Shown piece after piece: positions 9,501 through 20,650 of a stretch of DNA of 64,000 nt. Within the stretch, counting starts at the first letter, position 1. Every line of letters begins with the position of its first letter. Under the pieces are notes generated by a model. It did not search any database, had not been told where the DNA came from, and saw nothing but the letters and a program-made list of their open reading frames with translations. The stretch is from Edolisoma coerulescens. Its lineage: Eukaryota; Chordata; Aves; Passeriformes; Campephagidae. Position numbers and translations under genes: made by a program. The stretch lies in assembly GCA_013397115.1 (NCBI GenBank), contig VWZW01006289.1, forward strand, positions 1,543,586 to 1,607,585. Reading direction: 5' to 3'.

Positions 9501-12500
9501 ATGCTGTGTGGAGGAAGCCCCTTTGTAGGCACTGTTCTTGGTTTTTTTTTCATGCCTACATAGATACATATTTGTCATTAATACACTAACAGTCATTAAG
9601 TGTGTATTAATAATTATTTGCATGCACCCACTTGCAGTTGTGAGTCTTGGAAAACAATCTGTAGGTTTGTTGCCTTCCCGTGGGCACCAACCAAGAGCTG
9701 TTGGCAGGGAGCAAGCATTTGGAGGTTGAAGTGAAGCCTGGTATTGCTCTGAGCCTCCTGAGAAGAGGCCCCAGGGGTCCTGCAGTGTGTGCTTTGGGAG
9801 ACAGAGTGAGCATAGCTGAAAATGGGTGGAGGGTTTAAATACCTTGGTGAGAATTTTCTGCCTTCCTGAGTTAACACATGCTGATGAAATGAAGACTGGC
9901 CCCCTTGATGCTTCATTATGAGGATACTGTGGATGATGACGGTAGAACAACTTTTTCCAATTCCTCCCCACCTCCCCTCAGCCCCTGACGTCAAGCTGTT
10001 AGTAGGTTTCTGGGTCCTGGTGAAGTTTCGGCTCAGAAATACCCAGCTCACATATGCATCTGACAACATTTTTTTCTGAGTGACAGATTGCCCACCTGTG
10101 CATGCACACAGCTGTGTACTTAAATAGAATAGTGTAAATGCCAGGATATGAACTAGATTTGAGATAGCAGCATGTTACTTCTAGTTTGTAATCCCAATGT
10201 CTACAAGCAGCATGCAGGACAAGCTCATTTCTGAGTCAAACTTCAGCAATTTAAGTTATATATTCTGCTGAAACAGTCACACATGCAACACTGACATTCA
10301 CTTTTTGCATTTCCTTCTGTTGATAATGTCAGATGGAGCATAAAAGAATTCCTTTAATCTGAGCATTATTATATTTCAGTAAAATGTAAAGGATAGTTCT
10401 CGCCCAGCCAGCATGCCATCTTTGCCCGCCACAGGTTAATTTTCTAGAGAGGCAATAATGTCAGTGCAGTGACTAATAACTCAACAAGTATTGGTCATGA
10501 ACTACAGTATTTGAAAGCTTGTAGATCGTGATGACTGAGGATGAAATCTTAACCCCAAAGACGTCAGAATAGATATTTTTCCCAGCTGTAATGACACCAG
10601 GGTTTTGCTGGGCTTACTTGCAGAGATTCTCCTGGGCACTGAACTATGTGCCCTGAGCACACAAGCCTGCAGCTGAGGGGTCCTCATCTTCTCAAAGCAA
10701 AGGGAAAGAGGTTGGCTTCTCCCTGAGGATGGTCTATGCCCACAAGTATGCACTGTGGACTACCTTTATTGTACATTGAGGGGACTTCTGGTGCTTTTGT
10801 GTCTGCTGCCTGTCCCCTTTGCAAGGATAATGCCAGAGGCTCGGTGTGGTCAGTTCCATGGCTGTGAAAGTCTATCTGTGCTCAGTGCTATTGCCAATGT
10901 ACTTATGCAGGTCAATAAAAGCCAGAGCATAGAAAATTCAGGTGATTTAGACCCTTAACATCTTACTAGTCAAGCTAGCATATCTTTGTTAACAAAGTCT
11001 CTTATGGCCACCAAAGAAATGGTGTAATAATAGAAAGACAAATATTTATTGTATTGAAAAAAGGCCTAAACAGAGTTTGTTGTGTTTGTGAACACACTGA
11101 ATAAACTTCCCAAAGCTCTAGAAATACAGCAGGAGTGGAGTGTGGCCTACAAGACTGGTTCCTAAAGAGCTGGTTTTTCTCATCTTTTCTCCTCCTGGTA
11201 GTGGTCCACACTGGCCTCCCTCCCAGGCAACTCTGTAAGGATGCTGAGAGGACCCACACAGCTGATGAACACAAATCTGCTTCCTGTGTCCCTTCTCAAT
11301 TTAATGCCAGTTGTGCTGTCACCTCCAGTTTTGCACCACACTTGCTGTGGCATAAGCCAGGGGAAGCAGAAAATCGCATTTAAACTCAAACTTCATTTCT
11401 GAAGATCAAAACCAACAGAACTCAGGAGCCTGCAGGATTTATAAAACCCCAACAGATAATGCCTTGGTCTCTTAGGAATCAAAACACTCTTAGAAATCCT
11501 GCACTAAAGGACTTGTCTATGTGACACAGGCGATTTGGCTGGGCAGGGCACTGAGCTTTTGTCCTGAGGATAACCTGCTGGCCACAGGGCCCTCCTGCCA
11601 CTCTGAAAATGCCTTTGTGACCCTGTCCTTCCCTAAAGAAAGAGGCCATAGGCGCTCCTGCAGCTTGGACTGATATCTGTCTTTGTGCAGTCTCAATAAC
11701 CTCTGTACTCCCTCGCCAAATTTGTTTCAGCTGTTGGGCATAAGTGCCCATGATATATATATATTGAAATATATTTGTGAGAGTAGGATGTCAAGTAAAA
11801 CTGACTCTCTCAGTGTCCCACTTTATTACACACAAAGAAAGGGAACCAGAGAAGGTATAAAAGCAGATTTTAGTGAGTCTGCTGATCACAGAACTATTTG
11901 TTTTCGTTGTTTACTTCTTTCCTTATCTCTGTCATGGAAAATAATTCAGATTTATAGTCTTATATTGCTCTTCAAAGAATGCGTGTGTTATATCGTGTTT
12001 CAGTGGCCTTTACAACACTGGACTGGGAAAGCAGAGATGTTTCCTTTGCTGAAATAGAAGCATAAGGTAGTTTTGATTTTGTATTTTAAAAAATGGAGAT
12101 GTAACAACTTTTATTTGCAAATCAAGCTCTTACATATTCTCTGTCTGCCTCAGAGTACATTCAAACAAACAGAGGGTGTGCCCTTGGTGCACTGCCATTA
12201 AAATGTCAGTGACTTAATTTGTGCAAACACTTTAAAACATGGGGTAGCTTGACAGTAAAGGAAATGCATCATTTTATAATGCATACTCCTAGATGCAACA
12301 AAGCTTTTAGTAAAATTGAGTGCTATTTAAACATGCCAGACCTTGTCCTTAACCACATTGAGATGTTTCATATCAGCCTGGCAGCGTAAATATACCTTTC
12401 AAGAGTGTAAACTGAAAATCCATCAAATTTAACGTATCAAGATGGTGTGTGAAGGCAAAAGTTTAAATTAGAAACAACCTCATAACCATTTCAGTTATCT

Positions 12501-15500
12501 GCTTCTCCCATGATGTATGCTTTGTCACATGGCATGGGTACCCTCTGTCATTCTTTGTGTACTCATGCACACAATTAGCAGATCAGATCAAACACTCACA
12601 TGCTTGAAACTTGAAAGTTTAATTAAAAAACATTTCCCCAGGCTGTTCCCCGAGTAATGCAGCACACGATCACCATGTAGTGCGTATGCATGCTCTCCAC
12701 TTGTCCAGATAACAGGATTAGGTCTATCTTATTAGCTGTGGTACCTGAACTAATTCAGTGAACACTAGCCCTTCTTCCTTACATGTTTTCCATCTTTCAT
12801 GTGTTAGCCATTGGCAAGAGTTAGCTTGGCCTAGCTCTTCCAGCCAGATTTGTTTTCCTTCTGTTGACTGGTATGGACGATCAAAATATTGCATATGTTT
12901 GAAAATTGTATTCAGGGTAGTTGTGGCAGAAAAAGGCCAAACTAATAGAAAACACAAAGGTTCTCTCTTGCAGACCTGAGTGCAGGAAGTCAGGGAAGGG
13001 AGTTGGTTAGCTGTAAGTAGACATGGTCAGCCACTGAAAGTTTAATATCAAGCTGAAAGATAGGGTGCAAGAGAAGAATGTTTCCTTTCATTAAGCAATC
13101 CACCAAGGAGTTTATTATCTCTCTATTAAATGTGTTTTAATGGGGTCTGCACTGCTGCAGGAATATTGTAAAGGATTCAGAAATGGGTAGGGTTGAAAAC
13201 CATATGCTCACAAAATTGATTCTGAAGCAGAAAGCCTTTCACATCTAAACCACCATCTCTCATCTAGTCTGTTTCATTAAGGAATTAAGGATGCACAAAA
13301 CTCTTCAGCCTCTTGGCTATTTGCAACTTCTGAAACCATGAAAATATGCTGCACCCAGTAGTAGAGCAGATGCAGGGCAGGCGGGACACATACAGTCCCA
13401 AGGCAAGGACAGCCATACTGGGGTGCTTATTGATTTATTCCCTGGAAAAGGACCTGAGGTGGAGATGTTTCACTGGAAAAGAAACTTGAGACTTGTCTCA
13501 GACAAGCCTATGTGAAATGAAAATTGTGCCTCAAGTCTGGCTCTTGGACAGGAAACTACCAGTTCTCTCCTGGTCCCATAAACTGCCACCCCAATGTTTA
13601 TCAGTGAGCTCATACGGAGATCAGGACATTGTGACCATGGAGTTGAACTTCTCCCAAAAACTCTGTGTTTGCTTTTCTGAGGCATCACAGAGGGAAAAAC
13701 ACATCTGAATTTGAAGTCTAGGCTGAAGCACCGAATTTTAGTCTCAAGACAGTAATTCTGAGATGCACCAGAAATGGGAGAAAATAAAACACACTTTCAG
13801 GAGCTCAGAAACATGTAGGAGAATCCAAGTGAAGTTCAAAGACTGCTGAAGGCAGTAAGTTTTAGTGTGTTTTGGTAAGGACACTGTATCTTCATAAGAA
13901 GGAAAGAGCAGTGCCTTCAGCCAGAGCTGCCCTGACCTGGCAGCAGAGTTCCTGAGAGCTGGGCCCTGTGTTTCCCCCCAAAAGCTGTCCTCTCTCACCA
14001 CAGCAGCTGCACTGCTTTATGGTGAGTTCCTGCAGACCATGTGGGTCACTAATGCTCCTTGGTGGCCTAAACCAAGGGATTTAGAGTGACATTTTCAAAA
14101 GCACTGAAGTTACAGTAGAGCCCAAGTACTATGATGTTCCCACCACCCACATGCTGGTACTTTCTCCAGCTATCTAAACAGGGGTTGTCTGCATGAGCTT
14201 CCTTCAGGCGGCATATTTTAGAGCAATAATGTAAGCTGGATGTTGCAAAGTCCCCTGTGGGGGAGAGTGTGCAAAAGTGTAGTAGGGGTACTTCTCTCTC
14301 TCCTCAAAGAACAGAAAAAAACAGGTTAGGCACTGATGTTCTATTTGTAGAGAGATTTTTGAAATCTTATCTGGAATTATTTATTTCTAGAAAGAACATT
14401 AATCATTTTCTATGGCCTGCAGAATAACTCCTTTATCAGCCAAGAACTGAAGGCTCGGGTTTATTTCTCTGATGGCAGTGGGAGGCTGTCATTGCAAGGA
14501 CATTTCTCCCCTTGGTGGCACCAGCAAAGGCAGCTTCTGCCCTCATCCCTTCCTCCAGCCTTGTCCCATTGCTGCTCCAGCAGAGACCAGGGAAAAGTGC
14601 CATATTGTTTGATAGGTGCCACTGAATACCCACATGGCTCTCATGATGTCATTTTTCCAAGTATGTCAATATGGGCCTTCAGTTATTCAGAGGACTGTTA
14701 TACTGTCTTTCAGTGGGAGGAAAAGTACCTACCAAATGCCTCTTCAAAACTTCCACTCAAACCTTAGTAGTGTAAAATACTCAGAATAATTAATGGTATA
14801 CAATCTGTTGCAGAATCTCAATCTAAATGTAGTACAATAAAGGGCTTGCTGCCCTTGAGCAAGGGGCAGGGAAGAGGCAGCACTGACAAAACAGGCAAAG
14901 TCTCCCTGAGCAATGGCAGCTCTCCAGATGCTACCTTTTCTCACACAGGTGTTAGGCTCTGTCCTGGCTCCACTGCTGGGAAGTGTTCAGGACATGCTGC
15001 TGGCTCCCACACGTTCAGGCTATGTCATAGGGGACAATCCTGTCCCTCTGAGCTTTGTCAGACAGGGACTGGTCTGGGCCTTCTCCAGCAGCTGTGCAAT
15101 ACACAAAAGATCTGTAGTGTGGATAACCAGTAAACAAGCAAATGTGGTCTATCAAGGGAAGATTAATGCATATTCCTTAACTGACTCTTTAATGAAGGAA
15201 GATGATATGTCGCAGTAAAATATTCATCTTCCCCCACCCCCAATCTGGAATATATATTTTCTAGAACTTTGAGTCATGAGTTATTCTGGTTTGCAACTCA
15301 TTAAACATCCCCCCTACCTATTTCCTTGTAACAGACCCTTTTTTTTGTGCCCTGAAGAGAAATGCAGAGCCAAATACAACAAATAAATTAATATTTTTTG
15401 GTGATGGCTCATCAAAATGATGCTGTTCAGGAAAAGGAAAGGATAAGTTTTGAATTCACACAGATTAACCTCTTGATGTTGGCAGCCTGAACCTTCTTCC

Positions 15501-16011
15501 CCATCTTAGTGTGTTCTGACAGGAGGCCTTGAGCCCCACAGCTTTAGTGGTGTAAAATCCTGAGTGCTGATTAGAAGGTGACATTTTCACCTCATCTGCT
15601 CAGTAGCCACAGCAACAGTCAAAGGTAAGGAGGGAGTCCAGCTGGAAGTGTTTAGAAGTTTCCCCCTTTTTTTGGCATTTTTTTTCAGGGCCCAAGGCAA
15701 TATCAGTATTTAGTTTCTGAAGGTGTTTGCTACAGACCTGCTTTATCCCCATGTAAGGATGGAAGGGAGCAGTGCTGGTATTTGATTGCTTTGGGTCGTT
15801 GCTGTCAAAAAGCTGGTAGGTTTTGCTATTCCCTCATGCTACTCTTGCACTTGCTGCTAGCACAGGATGCCACAGCGCCCAGGGCTTGGGCAAGCACCCT
15901 GAGCAGGCGGAGGGGAGGGCACAGTGCAGACCAAAATGTATATTGGCTTTTTTTTGTATGTGTGTTCTCCTCATGGCCCATCTATTTTATCTCTGCCTTC
16001 TTGATTTATAG
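6595..16011. other. SCGN: SCGN intron 6 (9.4 kb)
   Basis: The longest intron in the window. No exon, CR1 copy or LTR was recognised inside it, which is notable for its size. It holds a pyrimidine-rich repeat at 6927-6958 and an AT-rich block at about 12240-12480. Open frames, including a 174-codon minus-strand one at 9447-9971, have no recognisable domain and are treated as chance. Confidence 0.85.
6927..6958. repeat. (CCCT)n pyrimidine-rich simple repeat
   Basis: CCTC/CCCT units on the plus strand in intron 6, with a minor interruption of CTCT. Confidence 0.85.
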
Positions 16012-16067
16012 ATGAAAATCTTTGACAAAAACAAAGATGGACGGCTGGACCTGAACGACCTCGCGAG
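16012..16067 (+). CDS. SCGN: SCGN exon 7 (EF-hand 4)
   Basis: The exon is 56 bases, starts in phase 0 and ends two bases into an arginine codon (AG, completed by G from the next exon), before donor GTAGGA. It is about residues 158-176. It encodes MKIFDKNKDGRLDLNDLA and then the split Arg. The loop DKNKDGRLDLND has D1, N3, D5, G6, L8 and D9, with Asp instead of Glu at position 12, as in the mammalian protein. The exon stands alone after the 9.4-kb intron, and its reading frame and phase fit both neighbours exactly. Confidence 0.97.
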
Positions 16068-17538
16068 GTAGGATTGAATAATGTTGATGGGGTGTTTCAG
16101 CTCACAGTGGTAGATCCAGGCAAGGTGATGCTCTCCCTCTAGGGATGTGCAGTTGAATTCTACCTCCTTTCAAATTAAATCTGCTCTGATCCCATCTCTC
16201 CAACACATGGTCCCCATTGCAATAATCTGAGAATCTAGAGCCAGTGACAGGATCAATGCCAGGATCTGTGTGTACAACACGGATGTGCTCTGGCATAATC
16301 AGTGCTACCTCTGAGGTGCTTCCCAGGAGGTGGCAAAGCAACCAGAGGCCCTGTTTCTCCAAAAGAAGGCTGAAAATCCTTTCAACAGGGTCACAGATAT
16401 GCATTTATTTTACATCATTATGTGCAGCAGGGGCTGCAAAGAATTTTTACTGCATTTTGAATAATAAAAGTGCCACCATGAAAGAGTTTGGCAGTGGCAG
16501 TAAGAAAGAATTTGGAGAGCCAAGGTGAGATGCTTGTGAATGAAGCTGGAGACTCAGTCATGGGCCTCTGTCTCTTTTCTGTCCTTGATACCTCAGAGGC
16601 TTTTAGACGATTTTCATTGCCTACTGATAGAGAGTATGCCTCTCTCTGTAAAACTATGTGCATTGATTGGATAGGACTTTAAATATGCAGCTACAGTCTT
16701 AGAACACCAGTTTAAAGGATGAGGGGAGAGAGGTGCTTGTTTGCCACTGTTACTTTCTGCTTGGTATCACGACAAATGCCAGCACAAATAACTGCAGTGC
16801 ATACAGCAGATCCCTTTGACCATGAAATATATGACAGGAATCAGACGCAGGATGGAGAATATCTAAAGGGGGGTGCTGTTAGAATTTTCTCTTAAATACA
16901 GTTCCCTGTTGGGAACCAGGCCATCTGAGGCTCTCCTCCAGTCTGAGCACATTTCTCACACTCCAAATCCCTCCATGTGCAGACAGAACTCAGCATGCCC
17001 TGTGTCATGGGCTCTAAAAACCTCAGGGTTAGCAGAGCAGTTGGAGAGAGAAAAGGGTTTATCAGTGCTTGATAGGCTTTAGGAGATGAAAAGAGAGGAA
17101 TTCTGCCAGTCTTGGTGCACAGGCCAGTATTACTTTGTCCTTTAGTTTTACAACCACCATGTCTCCCTCCAACAGAAAGCCATAAATCACTCTTTCTTTA
17201 ATGCAGCACAGCAATCCAGTTACAAGGAATGATTGTCTGGTAGCTCTTGCTTTGGAAGCTGATACCCTTCGTTGTGCAGGACCACCAGAAATGCTCTGGG
17301 AGAAGGACTGGTGCTAATAGGCATGTCTGTGGTGATCCAAAGGGCACCCTCTGTGCCCCATCAGACAGGGAGGAAGGCGTATGTTCCCACAGCAGCCCTC
17401 TGTAAATAACCCCACAGGCACTTTTCTCCTTTAAAGGCCTTTAATCTAACATCCCTTTGCTTTGCAAACAAGGAGAGCTCAGAATAGTTTCTGTGCAGAT
17501 GATATAGTGAAAAGATCATAATTTCAATCTCCATTCAG
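16068..17538. other. SCGN: SCGN intron 7
   Basis: 1471 bases. Nothing recognised inside. The overlapping frames of 60-100 codons on both strands have no family features. Confidence 0.85.
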
Positions 17539-17584
17539 GATTCTGGCGCTCCAGGAAAATTTCCTTCTACAATTTAAAATGGAT
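17539..17584 (+). CDS. SCGN: SCGN exon 8 (EF-hand 4 exiting helix)
   Basis: The exon is 46 bases. Its first G completes the split arginine codon, followed by 15 codons encoding ILALQENFLLQFKMD, about residues 177-191. The acceptor ends TTCAG and the donor is GTAAGT. The sequence appears identical to the mammalian protein over this stretch. It is too short to stand out as an open frame and was found by reading between splice signals. Only a 101-base intron separates it from the next exon. Confidence 0.97.
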
Positions 17585-17685
17585 GTAAGTAGTGCTAATT
17601 TTTGTCTCTCTCCACTAAGATGGCCTGGGCCCAGACTTGAAATTTTTGCTTTAAATTTTCATTTGTTTGTCCTCTCTGTATGCAG

Positions 17686-17745
17686 GCTTGCAGCACAGAA
17701 GAAAGGAGGAGAGATTTTGAAAAGATCTTTGCACACTATGACGTT
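17686..17745 (+). CDS. SCGN: SCGN exon 9 (start of EF-hand 5)
   Basis: The exon is 60 bases, 20 codons, phase 0 at both ends, about residues 192-211, with an acceptor ending TGCAG and donor GTGAGT. It encodes ACSTEERRRDFEKIFAHYDV, the entering helix of EF-hand 5 plus the first two loop residues (D1, V2). The intron therefore interrupts the calcium-binding loop, the rest of which is in the next exon. The cysteine in ACSTEE is shared with mammals. Confidence 0.97.
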
Positions 17746-18288
17746 GTGAGTCCCGTGAGCCTGTTCATTCCCTTGTGGTTTGTAAATGACAGATTTAGCA
17801 CGTGCTGCTGAGACTTCTTCCTCCTGCTGGGTGCTGTTGGAATCACTCAGGAGCAGCAGTTCTGCCCAAGCCCATGGCCCGTGAGCCCAGATGCCAGACT
17901 GGGAGGGGTAAAGTAGGGACAGAGGGGAGCAATGCTCAGAGATCTTGTGTCAAGGACCCATTTTGAGTTTCTGCATCGCCATGGCCAGTGCTGCTGCATT
18001 AACAGTTTCCTGCAGGAGATGCAAGGGAGGCAGAGGAGGTGGTGGCTTTAGTGCTCACTGTCTCTGGCAGTTCAGGACCTGCATCACTACCATGTTGAAA
18101 AATAAACCCCCTTCCAATACTGAGCCCATGGTTGTTTAGGGAATCTGGCCCAGGACAGGCACAACCATTTAACTGCCTGTTAGACATCAGCAATTCAGTG
18201 CCACTTCTGACAGTCACACAACTCCCTCGCCGTGGTGGGAGACATTGCTCCCATTTGGTGGGAAGAGATGGTTTGGGAAAAACAAAGG

Positions 18289-18516
18289 GATCTTAGATAT
18301 TAGGAAGAAATTCTTTACTGTTAGGGTAGTGAAGCACTGGAACAGGTTTGCCCAGAGAAGCTGTGGATTTCCCAGCCCCAGAAGTATCCAAGGCTAGGAT
18401 GGATGGGGCTTTGAGCAATCTGGGCTAGTGGAAGGTGTCCCTGGCCACTGTGGAATGGTTGGAACTGGATGCTTTTTAATGTCCCTTCCCATTCAAACCA
18501 TTTTATGATGCTATGA
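18289..18516 (+). mobile_element. CR1 LINE 3' end in SCGN intron 9
   Basis: It carries the CR1 3' UTR signature in plus orientation: TAGATATTAGGAAGAAATT, GTAGTGAAGCACTGGAACA, GTTTGCCCAGAGAAGCTG, GGATGGGGCTTTGAGCAAT, GTGGAAGGTGTCCCTG, and a terminal ATTTTATGATGCTATGAA derived from the ATTCTATG repeats. It ends about 107 bases before exon 10. It is 5'-truncated and diverged. Confidence 0.93.
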
Positions 18517-18623
18517 ACTTTATCCTATAAAGCTTGGTGACCAGGTGGTGGTACTGACCAGTAAGTAAACATTGTAGTGTTTTTGACTCACTGGGGAGTT
18601 TTGATGTTTATTCCTTCTTTCAG

Positions 18624-18692
18624 AGTAAAACAGGAGCACTTGAAGGCCCAGAAGTGGATGGGTTTGTCAAAGACATGATGGAACTGGTCAAG
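18624..18692 (+). CDS. SCGN: SCGN exon 10 (EF-hand 5 loop remainder)
   Basis: The exon is 69 bases, 23 codons, phase 0 at both ends, about residues 212-234, with an acceptor ending TTTCAG and donor GTATCT. It encodes SKTGALEGPEVDGF followed by VKDMMELVK. Joined to exon 9 it completes loop DVSKTGALEGPE with D1, S3, T5, G6, L8, E9 and E12, a usable EF-hand with a Pro at position 11. A CR1 tail lies in the intron just before it (18289-18516). Confidence 0.97.
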
Positions 18693-20041
18693 GTATCTTC
18701 ATGGCTCTGTTTGTTAATGCTCTGTATTTCTTAAAGATCGGTGCTATTGGAAATGTAACATACACAGAGAGACTAGTAAGAAAATAGAGTCAAATTTTAG
18801 TTTGATCGTCAGCAGAAGGGAATGTCACCATCTCAGTATATATACTGGAGAGCATTTCACTATATCATGGACACTCTGCCTCACAGCTTCCCTCAGCAAC
18901 TGTTTTTAAAAGGTCCATTCTAGTTCGTACTTTGAATTAGGCAGTTGTTACATACAGTATGACAAGCTGTGTTGTCAGGGATGAGTCATCACAATTTCTT
19001 TCTTCTCTTTTCCCTGTGGATGTGGTTCTCACCAGAATGACCTCATGGTTCATTAGTTTATGTCAGGACTACACTTGAAAATACTACTTGAGGTCTATCT
19101 CTAATTGAGAATACTGTACCTGGTGTGTTGCTTCAGCTTCTGGTATACAGAAGAGTCTTTCTTCATTGGATTATCTTGAGTTTCCAGATGCAGTCCAAGA
19201 TAGAGCTTTTGACCCAAACAGAATCTGGTCTTTGCTTCCTCTGAGCCTGAGCTGTTGCATTTCCACACAATGTGACCTGGCACAGGGATATCTGCTCTGC
19301 CACATCCATTCAGGAGAGAGCAGAGAGTGGCAGCTGTGTGCTGATGGCTGCATGTGTGTGTTCTGGCCATGTAGTGTGCAGGGAAGGGTGTGGGGACAGG
19401 CAGGAGGCTGGATTTGTGCTGGGTAAAGGAGGGAAGTTTGTACTTTGCCTAAGGGCCTTCATCAGCATTGCCCTTGGACACCACAAGCTGTGCATGTGAA
19501 TTTGATCCCCTCCTGAGAATGTCGGAAGCAGAGCGGGCAGTACAGTGCTAGGAGCATACAGAGACTGTGTAGCCTGTAAAATGTGTCTTCAACATGAACT
19601 TGATCCACAAAAGGTATTTTTACATTGCTGACTAGCCTGTAAAATAGGAGCATGCTGACAGAAATGTCACGTTAGTCCTTGCACAGTAGATTTGAGAGAG
19701 GAAACCAGATGAAAGCAGGGGTCTGGTAGAGCAGGGATCTGCATTGCACAACTTTCTGAAGTTTTCTTTTATATGGATCAGATACTGATGGCCTTGACTG
19801 AGCACAAAAGTCATGGTACATTTCTATACAGTCAGCTCACAGTTCTATACCCCTTCTGCTTTTGCAGGGCACCCTTTCCCCATCTTCTGTTTGCTTCCCC
19901 ACCACATATGAGCTGATGCGGGGCCTTTTGGTCACTCTTCCTTGTGTGGATTTCCCAGTTGCTGCAGGGTGGGCTGCTTTACAAGCTGGGGAAATCCAGA
20001 GCCATTTTTTCTCTCAGCACTGTTTTTCTCTTTGCCTGCAG
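18693..20041. other. SCGN: SCGN intron 10
   Basis: 1349 bases with no repeat or exon recognised. The shadow frames on both strands at 19100-19500 have no domain. Confidence 0.85.
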
Positions 20042-20170
20042 CCCAGCATTAGCGGGGTGGACCTGGACAAGTTCCGCCAGATCCTGCTCAACCACTGCGA
20101 TGTGAACAAGGATGGGAAAATCCAGAAATCTGAACTAGCTTTGTGTCTCGGGCTGAAAATTAACCCATAG
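20042..20170 (+). CDS. SCGN: SCGN exon 11 (EF-hand 6 and stop)
   Basis: The terminal coding segment has 42 codons plus stop TAG at 20168-20170, about residues 235-276, after acceptor TTTGCCTGCAG. It begins PSISGVDLDKFRQILLNHC, then loop DVNKDGKIQKSE, then LALCLGLKINP. The EF-hand 6 loop is canonical: D1, N3, D5, G6, I8 and E12. The C-terminus LGLKINP is diagnostic for secretagogin. The frame is open for another 180 bases upstream of the acceptor, which is chance. An in-frame AG at 20016-20017 could serve as an alternative acceptor. Confidence 0.98.
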   Translation, partial: PSISGVDLDKFRQILLNHCDVNKDGKIQKSELALCLGLKINP

Positions 20171-20650
20171 TTGGGAAAGTGCTTGTGGTTGTGTTTCCCT
20201 TGAAGGATTTGCCTGCTGCTCCTCGTAGAAGTGTGTCTGTGCTGCTGTGGGAGCGGTGGGGAGCTGAGGCACCGTGCTGCCAGGCTGGAGAGTGAGATTT
20301 GCACGGGGCATCCTCGCTCCACCAACTCCTTTGTGGTGTTCACTTGCTGCTGCCACTTGTGGGTCCCCTTAGCAATGTCTCTGCCGACCAGCAGATGAGC
20401 TGCTCAGAAAAGAGGTTGCTGTTCTTCTGCCCTCATGAAACGCTGCCCTGCCCATTCTCCTAGGATAGGAACAAGCATCTCCTCAAGAACATCCCCTCAG
20501 TGCTCTCAGAGTGCAGCTACTAGGTGTTTCTGATGGTCACTTTATATGTGTGAAGTCATTGCTTTGGTGAACATTGTGCTTTGTGCATTGAAAATATTGG
20601 ATGGATGACAGTGTATTTGTGCAGAAATAAAATGGCAATTACAGAAATTC
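20171..20650 (+). other. SCGN: SCGN 3' untranslated region
   Basis: About 480 bases separate the stop codon from the expected cleavage point, 10-30 bases after the AATAAA at 20626-20631. No repeats are visible inside it. The exact 3' end is inferred from the signal and is not visible directly. Confidence 0.8.
20626..20631 (+). promoter_or_regulatory. SCGN: SCGN polyadenylation signal AATAAA
   Basis: A canonical hexamer lies 456 bases after the stop codon, followed by a T/G-rich stretch at about 20663-20677 that fits a downstream element. It is the first AATAAA after the stop. A second one occurs at 20952-20957. Confidence 0.8.

Larger units (their letters stand above)
3918..20650 (+). other. 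SCGN: SCGN gene (secretagogin), 5'-incomplete, exons 3-11
   Basis: Secretagogin is a cytoplasmic EF-hand calcium sensor of the calbindin/calretinin group. It is known from neuroendocrine cells, pancreatic islets and subsets of neurons, where it is linked to vesicle secretion. Nine exons with GT/AG borders join without a frame break into 225 residues. These align collinearly with residues 52-276 of the mammalian protein and end in the family C-terminus KINP. EF-hand loops 2 to 6 are present; EF-hand 1 and the start codon are not. Human SCGN has 11 exons, so these should be exons 3-11. The lengths agree: 51 missing residues plus 225 gives 276. Introns are 581, 872, 906, 9417, 1471, 101, 878 and 1349 bases. 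The frame is intact throughout, so the gene looks functional. The promoter is outside the window. The identification is from protein similarity held in memory and is very secure. Confidence 0.97.

Noticed and set aside
9447..9971. 174-codon minus-strand open frame, the longest in the window
   Set aside because: It lies inside SCGN intron 6, overlaps other frames on both strands, and has no domain, signal or splice context. Its length is plausible by chance in a 64-kb window.
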